Shown: positions 1-5,045 of the stretch, in pieces | How positions within the stretch are numbered: the stretch's first letter is position 1 | How the letters are laid out: each line of letters opens with the position of its first letter | Assembly (NCBI GenBank): GCA_900546605.1 | Contig: URDV01000175.1 | Location: forward strand, 1-5,045 | DNA length: 5,045 bases | Source: an uncultured Prevotella sp. | GTDB lineage: Bacteria > Bacteroidota > Bacteroidia > Bacteroidales > Bacteroidaceae | Direction: 5' to 3' | The notes under the pieces: model-generated | Database searches by the model: none | Seen by the model: only the letters and a program-made list of their open reading frames with translations | What the model was told of the DNA's origin: nothing | Translations under genes and position numbers: made by a program

Positions 1-95
1 GGCTGAAGGCCCAATGGAGCACGGAGCCCAGGGCAAGCGAAGCGACACCCTGGGTCTCCCCATGTAGGAGCAGTCGCGCCCTGAAAGGGCAAAAG
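1..95. repeat. GC-rich REP-like hairpin repeat, cut by the window edge
   Basis: This stretch is visibly richer in GC than the rest of the window and is made of short palindromes. GGAGCCCAGGG (23-33) pairs with CCCTGGG plus CTCC (48-59, T55 bulged) around a 14-nt loop that contains AAGCG twice in tandem. GCCCT (78-82) pairs with AGGGC (86-90) around GAA. GGC(1-3)/GCC(9-11) looks like the cut end of a further GGGC...GCCC hairpin. The phrases 'CCCAGGG...CCCTGGG', 'GCCCTGAAAGGGC' and 'GGCTGAAGGCCC' resemble the extragenic palindromes repeated in many Bacteroidetes genomes and often linked to REP-associated tyrosine transposases (IS200/IS605-like). No transposase is visible here, so mobilisation in trans is inference. 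No open reading frame of interest crosses it. Confidence 0.6.
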
Positions 96-306
96 CATTA
101 AAACCTGTCATAGACAACGTGATTGCTACCGTATTTCATGTCTGCTTTTATGCCAATAATAGCTTCTGCAGCCATGTGCAGCTAACTAAAGGGGCTTACT
201 TTTTGAAATAAAGAGCATGAAACTCTATTTATAAAGGGTTTAAGACGGAAGAAGTTGTGTTTCGGCGTTTTACCGGACTGCAATAAATGCAAAACGTAAT
301 AAGTGC

Positions 307-414
307 GGCCTGAAGTAGCTATAAGAACGTAGCGACTAAGTTTGCAGCTAATAGTAACGAAACTGAGTCACTAAAAAGCAAACTTAGTGCTATATAGATG
401 TCAGGACTTCAGCC
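307..414. other. Nested inverted-repeat structure, possible structured RNA or repeat element
   Basis: Three stems stack in register. GGCCTGAAGT (307-316) pairs with ACTTCAGCC (406-414) with one C bulged. CTATA (319-323) pairs with TATAG (393-397). TAGC plus ACTAAGTTTGC (330-345, G334 bulged) pairs with GCAAACTTAGT plus GCTA (378-392). The innermost 11 bp are perfect. The apical loop is about 32 nt (346-377). In total about 29 pairs form over 108 nt, far more ordered than expected for random AT-rich DNA. It matches no riboswitch or RNA family that I recognise. It could be a transcribed RNA structure on either strand, the end region of an adjacent transcription unit, or a member of a genomic repeat family. 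Confidence 0.45.
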
Positions 415-424
415 TGATATGTAC

Positions 425-444
425 AAATCGACAAAGATTTTTTT
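425..444 (+). terminator. Weak candidate intrinsic terminator (plus strand)
   Basis: AAATC (425-429) can pair with GATTT (436-440) around a six-base loop and runs into seven consecutive T residues (438-444). The stem is short and AT-rich, so it would be a poor terminator alone. The larger structure at 307-414 lies just upstream. It would serve a plus-strand transcript entering from the left, for which no gene is visible in the window. Confidence 0.25.
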
Positions 445-487
445 CTAAATTCGATAATTGAGTTATTATCTTATTACGAACTCGCGA

Positions 488-579
488 TATTTAAGTAAGT
501 GAACAAAATCATTTTAGAGAATTAAGCATGCATAAAAAGCTATTGTTCCCTAAAATATTTTTGAACACTTACTTAAATA
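488..579. repeat. 92-bp near-palindrome, MITE-like or a 3'-end hairpin
   Basis: Two 35-nt arms (488-522 and 545-579) are inverted copies without gaps. The outer 14 bases match perfectly (TATTTAAGTAAGTG against CACTTACTTAAATA) and 29 of 35 positions match overall, leaving a 22-nt loop (523-544). The outermost TA on each side would suit the TA target duplication of Tc1/mariner-IS630-type miniature elements, but TA is its own palindrome, so this is weak. The right arm runs into the end of the hydrolase gene and supplies its last codon and TAA stop (573-578). As RNA it would fold into a long AU-rich hairpin directly after that stop. No T-run follows on the minus strand, so it is not a textbook intrinsic terminator, though it could protect or define the mRNA 3' end. 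Confidence 0.6.
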
Positions 580-1379
580 AGAATACTTTCTAAATCGTTC
601 GGAACAAAAACATTTCCTGTGAAAGATGATTTGGCCTCAGCGGTATATTTGGCTTTACGAGTGTTGAGCGTTTTATCTTCTATATGGTAAAGTACTAAAT
701 TCTTTACCTCTAACGATTGTGCCAAACGAGCTGCATCTAAGGCTGTGCTATGATGCTTTTCATAGGGATGGAATCTGTCAGCATCGCCATGCAAACAAAA
801 TGCCTCGCAAAGTAACCAATCAACTTTGTCAACATATGCCTTGTTTTTTTCGTTATAGGGTTCATCGCCTAAACAAGTAAGCGAAGTACCATTGGGAAAA
901 TCTAAACGGAAACCAAATTGTTTCTCTTTTGTAGAATGAATATCAAAAGCGGTAAAGTGCCAACTGCCAATGTCAAATGATTCGCCATCAGTAAGCACAT
1001 GTAGTTGAACACGTTCATCAAGTAAGGCGACTAACTTATTAGGCAATGTGTTATGACAAATCCATGACAAAACATGTAACACCTTGTCATTACCCCAAAG
1101 GTGTAAAGTTTGCTCATATCGTCCGCTTCGCATTTGCTGTAAAATAATTCTAACCACCCACACAGCTCCTAACACATGGTCAGTATGTGCATGGGTTAAA
1201 AACATGTGGTGAATGGATGTGATAGGTACACTCACCTTTTGCAACTGCGAAAGTATGGTATTGCCACCTCCACCATCAACGAGCAATAATTGCTCTTCAT
1301 CTCGCAATAGGAAACAAGTGTTGTAGCAATTAGTAACTGTAGCATATCCCGTGCCTAATAAAGTTAAAGTATTAGTCAT
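573..1379 (-). CDS. RNase Z-like metallo-beta-lactamase-fold hydrolase
   Basis: This 268-residue cytosolic protein of the MBL-fold RNase Z-like group is probably a two-zinc phosphodiesterase. The N-terminus has LGTG (8-11). Metal ligands are in place: HAHTDH (63-68), His148 in FDIHST, Asp172 in GDE, His210 in HHSTA and His232 in LYHIED. That matches the layout of RNase Z, including the catalytic His near 210. Only about 24 residues separate His148 from Asp172, where true RNase Z carries a long exosite arm that binds tRNA. The protein therefore resembles the arm-less family often auto-annotated as 'MBL fold metallo-hydrolase' or 'ribonuclease Z', and tRNA 3' processing should not be assumed. 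The ATG lies within the end of the upstream gene (8-nt overlap) with no clear Shine-Dalgarno, suggesting translational coupling. The stop codon lies in the inverted repeat at 488-579. Confidence 0.88.
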   Translation of the reverse strand: MTNTLTLLGTGYATVTNCYNTCFLLRDEEQLLLVDGGGGNTILSQLQKVSVPITSIHHMFLTHAHTDHVLGAVWVVRIILQQMRSGRYEQTLHLWGNDKVLHVLSWICHNTLPNKLVALLDERVQLHVLTDGESFDIGSWHFTAFDIHSTKEKQFGFRLDFPNGTSLTCLGDEPYNEKNKAYVDKVDWLLCEAFCLHGDADRFHPYEKHHSTALDAARLAQSLEVKNLVLYHIEDKTLNTRKAKYTAEAKSSFTGNVFVPNDLESILI

Positions 1380-2562
1380 CTAAAAAGTATTTTTTTATTA
1401 AACTCAGCGTTGAGTTGTCACAGTTAAATATTGCATAGGAACCTTTTGGCTCGTCAAACCATTCGGCTGAATAGTCTATCGAGTTTGTCCATTCACCTTG
1501 GCTGTTAGGTCGTGCCATTCCCCCCCATCCACAAATAGTTACTCCTCGTAGCGCCCCATCGCCATTCTCAACCACACCTTGTGCGGCCCTTGACAACACG
1601 TAACCCAAAAAGGTGTCACGCGCCTCTGTTGTGGAACCTGGTCGTTTAAACATGGCATCACGCGGAAAGCTTATGTTTACTACATATGGCATGTCAGCAT
1701 TTGAGAACGTTCTATCGTAGAGAGAACACACATCATTAAAGCGCAAAAAAGCACGACTCATACCTGCAAAGAGGTTGCCTGCTTGTACCCAATTTTGCGT
1801 TAAAGGAGCTATAGGAACATTTACATAGTTAAGCGAGACACATGACACCCATTGTTGCAGCCATCTTTGTTGCTGTTCATCATTCACTTGCAAGGGAGTA
1901 ATTGGAGCCGTGATAAGATGTTGAGAGTCATATATCCTAATGCGCTGCGACATGCGGTTTACCCAATCAGCATAAATTGTTAACGAATCGGGGTGCGTCC
2001 ATTCATTGGCTACATCACATAGGTTCCAAGCCATAATAGTAGCATCAGACACATACGTTTTTTTAGTAAAACGATTACGATGCTGCAGCATTTGAGTAAT
2101 GAACTTTTCGTAACATTCGAGCTTCTGAACTGCATTTGAAGGAGCTTTATCAAGAGTTATAACAGCCTTCATTTGTCGTTTTTGTAATTCAGCAAGCAAA
2201 TAGTCTACTTCTGAGAGTGTGGCTTCATCAGCACATAATGTTAAGCACGAATCAGAGGCAGACATGTTGTGATGAGAAGACTTTTGCGTGACTTGCAATC
2301 CTGCTATGAAGGTTACCACATTCACCCCCAAGGCATGTAACGAGTCTAACTCAGCATGTAGGCGCTCTCGCCCAAACTTGTTACCCTTTTGACCAAGCAA
2401 AGGTGCATACCACATGGCAAAAGCCTTATATTGAAATGTATGTTGCGCTCCATTGTCATAAAACGTTCCATCCTTGATACTCACCATGTCCTCTTTATTT
2501 GCCAAAATTTGTAGTGGCAAACAAATAAAGAACAAACCAACCATCCATTTTAACATCTTCAT
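1372..2562 (-). CDS. Secreted GH5_7-like (mannanase-related) protein, probable pseudoenzyme
   Basis: About 396 residues (numbered from the ATG at 2562). A Sec signal peptide covers 1-21 with likely cleavage after ILA; no lipobox is evident, so it is periplasmic or secreted. The body matches subfamily GH5_7 endo-beta-mannanases: WYAPLLG (51-57), the RL..ELD..H.LGVN segment (67-81), ATIMAW (174-179), HLIT (215-218), FPRD...PGSTTEARD (299-316) and GWGG.ARP (345-352). The catalytic region is altered. The family EEFG around the nucleophile Glu reads VNIS (295-298). NEP of the acid/base strand reads NEW (186-188) after an apparent three-residue insertion. The conserved Arg after GVN is Thr84, the early Asn before WY is Ala49, and the substrate-site His of the HIWP segment is Asn245. 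It may bind rather than cleave glycan; this is inferred from remembered family motifs. Start choices are GTG 2565, ATG 2562 and ATG 2556; GGAG (2565-2568) sits 8 nt before the last. Confidence 0.8.
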   Translation of the reverse strand: MKMLKWMVGLFFICLPLQILANKEDMVSIKDGTFYDNGAQHTFQYKAFAMWYAPLLGQKGNKFGRERLHAELDSLHALGVNVVTFIAGLQVTQKSSHHNMSASDSCLTLCADEATLSEVDYLLAELQKRQMKAVITLDKAPSNAVQKLECYEKFITQMLQHRNRFTKKTYVSDATIMAWNLCDVANEWTHPDSLTIYADWVNRMSQRIRIYDSQHLITAPITPLQVNDEQQQRWLQQWVSCVSLNYVNVPIAPLTQNWVQAGNLFAGMSRAFLRFNDVCSLYDRTFSNADMPYVVNISFPRDAMFKRPGSTTEARDTFLGYVLSRAAQGVVENGDGALRGVTICGWGGMARPNSQGEWTNSIDYSAEWFDEPKGSYAIFNCDNSTLSLIKKYFLDD

Positions 2563-2564
2563 CA

Positions 2565-2568
2565 CTCC
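2565..2568 (-). promoter_or_regulatory. Possible Shine-Dalgarno (GGAG) of the GH5-like gene
   Basis: GGAG is the only clear Shine-Dalgarno-like sequence in front of a gene in this window. It lies 8 nt upstream of the ATG at 2556 and only 2 nt upstream of the ATG at 2562, so if used it favours the shorter start. That start still leaves an intact signal peptide. Bacteroidetes rarely depend on such sites, so this is weak evidence. Confidence 0.3.
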
Positions 2569-2587
2569 ATCATCACTAAATGCGTTA

Positions 2588-3064
2588 TCAAATGCGTACT
2601 TTCATGGCACGATCCATCTCGCGACGGTCTTGCTTTTCTTTTAAAGCATTTCGTTTGTCATACTCTTTTTTACCACGACATAACCCTATAATGACTTTGG
2701 CCAATCCTTTTTCGTTGATAAACATTTTTAAAGGTACAATGGTAAAGCCAGGCGACTTGGTGTCGTCTTGCAACGAACGAATTTCTTTGCGATTGAGCAA
2801 CAATTTTCGATCACGACGAGTGGCATGGTTATTGAACGAGCCAAAATCATACTCGGCAATGTACGAATTCTTCATCCAAAGTTCTCCGTTATGAATGTAA
2901 CAAAAAGTATCTACCAAACTGGCTTTACCAGCACGAATGCTTTTAATTTCAGTACCCGTTAGCACAATGCCAGCAGTAAACTTGTCGACTACTAAAAAGT
3001 CGTGTTCAGCACGCTTATTCTTTATGTTAATGCGTGACGTAGGTAATATTTTCGGTTTTGCCAT
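2588..3064 (-). CDS. smpB: SsrA-binding protein SmpB
   Basis: SmpB binds tmRNA (SsrA) and brings it, with EF-Tu, into the A site of ribosomes stalled on broken mRNAs, so that the unfinished peptide is tagged and the ribosome freed (trans-translation, cytosol). All family landmarks are present over 158 residues, a normal length: NKRAEHDF (16-23), GTEIKSIRAGKASL (37-50) forming the OB-fold tmRNA-binding face, RRDRKLLL (83-90), the TIVPLKMF strand (108-115), and GKKEYDKR (131-138) leading into the basic C-terminal tail that becomes helical in the mRNA channel. The ATG at 3064 gives the canonical short N-terminus. It follows the DMP19-family gene by 17 nt and precedes the GH5-like gene by about 25 nt. 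No ssrA gene is seen in the window. Confidence 0.97.
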   Translation of the reverse strand: MAKPKILPTSRINIKNKRAEHDFLVVDKFTAGIVLTGTEIKSIRAGKASLVDTFCYIHNGELWMKNSYIAEYDFGSFNNHATRRDRKLLLNRKEIRSLQDDTKSPGFTIVPLKMFINEKGLAKVIIGLCRGKKEYDKRNALKEKQDRREMDRAMKVRI

Positions 3065-3081
3065 AATGTGCGCTATATTAC

Positions 3082-3597
3082 TTATTTTTCGATTTCAACA
3101 AAGTTGGCTATATGTTCATCTACATAGTAAGCTATGCCAGCTGTTATGCTCTCTTCGTTCTCAACGTATTCGTCATCTAAATCGTCAAATGCGGGATACT
3201 GCTCAAACAAAGCCATAAAGTCCTCATCTGAGCGTTCACGAGTCAAGTCATCCTTGTGCTCATCATACACTTTTTTGGCTTTATAAATGAGTTTTGAAAA
3301 GTCGTGTAAGCCCCATAGGCGCATTGCTTTAGCAAAAGGATTGTCAAAGAAGAACGGGCCATAACCATTATATATAAGCTGTACAAAGCCTCCATCCATT
3401 AGTTCTTCGCGCAAAATCATATATCCCCATAGGGTTATTTGATCGGTTGATAATAAACGCATGCTCTGCGCATTTAGCTCGCCACCGACTTGCTGCTTTA
3501 TTGCCTCATAAATAGCGGTTAAAAAGGCATCCATGCCTTCAGCTGCCGCAGACTGTAATGTTGTGTCTTTTATTTTTACATTCATGTTCATACACAT
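3082..3597 (-). CDS. DMP19 family (DUF4375) acidic protein
   Basis: A 171-residue cytosolic protein that I assign to the DMP19/DUF4375 family. The core runs from QITLWGYMILREELMDGGF (53-71) through LIYNGYGPFFFDNPFAKAM (74-92) to LWGLHDFSKLIYKA (94-107), the typical 'GG..Q...N..G' region with an amphipathic helical follow-on. The C-terminal third is strongly acidic. Counting by eye gives 32 Asp/Glu against 15 Lys/Arg overall, and 21 against 4 after residue 111, including DDLDDEYVENEE (138-149). The Neisseria member DMP19 is described as a DNA-mimic protein that titrates a transcription factor; whether this relative does the same is unknown. Three Met codons (3597, 3591, 3585) could start it, and the first is taken. 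It sits 21 nt after the helicase gene and 17 nt before smpB, so it is probably co-transcribed with both. Confidence 0.8.
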   Translation of the reverse strand: MCMNMNVKIKDTTLQSAAAEGMDAFLTAIYEAIKQQVGGELNAQSMRLLSTDQITLWGYMILREELMDGGFVQLIYNGYGPFFFDNPFAKAMRLWGLHDFSKLIYKAKKVYDEHKDDLTRERSDEDFMALFEQYPAFDDLDDEYVENEESITAGIAYYVDEHIANFVEIEK

Positions 3598-3618
3598 ATT
3601 TGTTTAAACACCTACTTA

Positions 3619-4965
3619 CTAACGTTTCATTTCCTCGATAAGCGTTTTCATGCCTTTTATTTTTTCACCAGCCACTAATTTTAGTACAGCCTTTAGCCGT
3701 TGGCGAAGAACAGAAGCATAAGCATAGTGCGCTCCAACGTCAATTCTACCTATTTCGTCAGATCGCAAGCCACCTTTTTTACACAAAAATCCCAACACAT
3801 CCCCTTTGCTCAGTTTGTCGCGTTTGCCACGACCTATGTATATAGTAGCATATCGTGGTAAAACGGGGATAATGCGCATGTGTGTGTCAAGTTCAAACTC
3901 ACATACGTCATGAGCATAAGCAGGCAATTGTTCAGTAGGTCCCAACAACCAATACACCATGCCATCAGCATCCCATCGAGCGGTACGCCCGTTTCGATGC
4001 ATATAGTCCTCCTCTTTTAGTGGAAGATGATAATGAACAATAGCACGCACCTCAGGAATGTCGAGCCCACGTGCTGCTAAATCAGTACTAACGAGCACAT
4101 TTGCTGCACCACTACGAAACTTGTATAAAGCTCTCTCGCGCCAGTCCTGTTCCATTCCGCCATGATAAATTTCTGCGCTAAAACCCTGTTCGCGAAGCCA
4201 TTTTCCCACTCGCTCTACACTTTCACGATAAGCCACAAACACGATGGTGGGAGCACCCTTAAGCGTAGTGAGCAAGCGTGATAAGGTTTCTAATTTATCT
4301 TTTTGAGGCGAACGAACAAAGCGTAATTGCAAACGATTTTCGGTTGAGGCATCACCTTCAGACAAATAGTCTAACTTCTTAAACGTTTGAAATAGGCGTT
4401 GCATGAAAGTAGGAATTTCATCAGCATCGGTGGCCGACATGAGCCAACAACAGCGAACCTTTGAAAAATGCTTTAACAAGTCCTCCATCTCGGCTTGAAA
4501 ACCTAACTCGAGGCATTTATCAAATTCATCAATTATCAGCACCTTTACCCCCGACACATGAACATTTCCTTTACCTAAATGGTCGTTGAGTCGTCCTGGG
4601 GTGGCAAATACAATATGTGGTTGAACCTCACGCAACTTTCGATGTTCCTCCATGGTTGGACGTCCGCCATATAGCGACAAGGAACGCGCTCCTGTCTTCA
4701 TGCTTTTGAGAGCCATTTCACATTGCACGGCCAATTCACGAGTTGGCACTACCACGACCACCTGCAAAACGTCCAGTTTAAGGTCTATTTGCCTTACAGC
4801 AGGCAGTAGATAGCCCAATGTTTTACCCGTGCCAGTGGGCGATAGCAACACTACACCACCAGGGTTTGCTCCCACCTGCAACATAGCCTCTTGCATAGGT
4901 GTAAGAGCATCATATCCCAATGTTTTTAATATGGTATCTTTATCAATCATTTTTAGTATCGTCAT
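3619..4965 (-). CDS. DEAD-box ATP-dependent RNA helicase with DbpA-type RNA-binding domain
   Basis: This 448-residue ATP-dependent RNA helicase is likely involved in rRNA/ribosome maturation or mRNA remodelling. RecA domain 1 shows a Q-motif segment (LGYDALTPMQ, 16-25), Walker A SPTGTGKT (42-49), PTRELAVQ (74-81), TPGR (122-125), motif II DEFD (146-149, not DEAD) and SAT (177-179). RecA domain 2 shows IVFVA (241-245), YHGGMEQ (267-273), STDLAARGLDIP (293-304) and HRNGRTAR (323-330). The C-terminal 75 residues (YIGRGKRDKLSKGDVLGFL at 376-394, then EIGRIDVGAHYAYASV at 404-419) look like the DbpA/CsdA RNA-binding domain that recognises structured rRNA in E. coli DbpA. I give no symbol because orthology to dbpA is not shown. 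ATG 4965 is taken; ATG 4950 is also possible. It follows the preceding stop by 32 nt. Confidence 0.93.
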   Translation of the reverse strand: MTILKMIDKDTILKTLGYDALTPMQEAMLQVGANPGGVVLLSPTGTGKTLGYLLPAVRQIDLKLDVLQVVVVVPTRELAVQCEMALKSMKTGARSLSLYGGRPTMEEHRKLREVQPHIVFATPGRLNDHLGKGNVHVSGVKVLIIDEFDKCLELGFQAEMEDLLKHFSKVRCCWLMSATDADEIPTFMQRLFQTFKKLDYLSEGDASTENRLQLRFVRSPQKDKLETLSRLLTTLKGAPTIVFVAYRESVERVGKWLREQGFSAEIYHGGMEQDWRERALYKFRSGAANVLVSTDLAARGLDIPEVRAIVHYHLPLKEEDYMHRNGRTARWDADGMVYWLLGPTEQLPAYAHDVCEFELDTHMRIIPVLPRYATIYIGRGKRDKLSKGDVLGFLCKKGGLRSDEIGRIDVGAHYAYASVLRQRLKAVLKLVAGEKIKGMKTLIEEMKR

Positions 4966-4997
4966 TTATAGATAGGAAGGAATACCTACTTAAGGGC

Positions 4998-5045
4998 TTA
5001 CTCTTTAGATGTTAATAAGGGTATGATGCGCATTTCACGCTCTAT
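4998..5045 (-). CDS. 3' end of an upstream gene (partial)
   Basis: The minus strand is open from the window edge to a TAA at 4998-5000, encoding the last 15 residues IEREMRIIPLLTSKE of a protein that begins outside the window. The other two minus-strand frames hit stops almost at once. Its position 32 nt ahead of the helicase gene on the same strand suits a further member of the operon. Too little is present to name it, and so short an open frame could arise by chance. Confidence 0.45.
   Translation of the reverse strand: MEREMRIIPLLTSKE

Larger units (their letters stand above)
91..487. other. AT-rich non-coding stretch dense in imperfect palindromes
   Basis: No credible coding frame, tRNA or rRNA is visible on either strand. 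The stretch is instead full of short inverted repeats. They include 95-111 with 138-153 (imperfect), TAG+CTGCA (160-170, 3-nt bulge) with TGCAG+CTA (177-184), AAAT+AGAG (206-215, 2-nt bulge) with CTCTATTT (223-230), the large structure at 307-414, and TTCG+TAAT (450-458) with ATTA+CGAA (473-480). I found no convincing Bacteroidetes promoter (TTTG, then TAnnTTTG about 20 nt downstream) serving a gene in the window. Part of the stretch may belong to the same repeat unit as 1-95, but one copy cannot show that. Confidence 0.55.

Noticed and set aside
337..386. TAAGTTTG on plus (337-344) and minus (379-386), resembling the Bacteroidetes -7 box TAnnTTTG
   Set aside because: Both arise from one inverted repeat, no TTTG -33 element sits about 20 nt upstream of either, and no gene follows at a sensible distance.
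307..414. Integron attC-like site
   Set aside because: Length and pairing are superficially similar, but there is no RYYYAAC/GTTRRRY core pair and no gene cassette or integrase in view.
1..480. CRISPR array
   Set aside because: The palindromes differ in sequence and spacing, and no direct repeat of 25-40 bases recurs.
488..579. Classical Rho-independent terminator of the minus-strand operon
   Set aside because: The hairpin is AU-rich with a 22-nt loop and no T-run follows its far arm on the minus strand, so it is listed as an inverted repeat instead.
2562..2573. Tiny upstream reading frame ATG ATG GAG TGA overlapping the ATG at 2562
   Set aside because: Three codons in an ATG-rich spacer are easily produced by chance, and nothing else supports translational control here.
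2580..3218. Three plus-strand open frames (2580-2894, 2768-2962, 2937-3218)
   Set aside because: They lie opposite smpB and the DMP19-family gene, show no recognisable domain, and look like antisense shadows of well-supported genes.
3602..3609. GTTTAAAC palindrome ahead of the DMP19-family gene as an operator
   Set aside because: A single 8-bp palindrome in AT-rich DNA, with no second copy in the window and no regulator nearby.

Overview
The window reads as chromosomal DNA from a member of Bacteroidales, most likely Prevotellaceae or a close relative. This rests on moderate-to-low GC, protein sequences that look like Bacteroides/Prevotella versions of their families (a DEAD-box helicase with DEFD in motif II, a DMP19/DUF4375 protein, a GH5_7-like secreted protein), and the near absence of Shine-Dalgarno sequences. 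The genus assignment is inference.

From about 573 to the right edge, everything is on the minus strand and tightly packed, so it reads right to left as one probable operon. The order is: the 3' end of an unidentified gene (4998-5045), a DEAD-box RNA helicase with a DbpA-type RNA-binding C-terminus (3619-4965), a small acidic DMP19-family protein (3082-3597), the trans-translation factor SmpB (2588-3064), a secreted GH5_7-like protein (1372-2562) and an RNase Z-like metallo-beta-lactamase hydrolase (573-1379). Spacers are 32, 21, 17 and about 25 nt, and the last pair overlaps by 8 nt. Helicase, SmpB and the RNase Z-like protein suggest an RNA-handling theme. The secreted GH5-like protein does not fit it, and its active site looks eroded.

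From 1 to 572 there is no credible gene. The leftmost 90 bases are GC-rich and hold hairpins of the REP-like type scattered through Bacteroidetes genomes. The rest is AT-rich and unusually dense in imperfect palindromes. The main ones are a nested structure at 307-414, a weak hairpin plus T-run at 425-444, and a 92-bp near-palindrome at 488-579 that supplies the stop codon of the hydrolase gene.

The points most worth a second look are the GH5_7-like probable pseudoenzyme, the near-palindrome, the structured element at 307-414, and a 9-bp motif (TAAGTARGT) found four times, only in or at the edges of non-coding DNA. I do not see strong evidence for a wholly new multi-gene system here.
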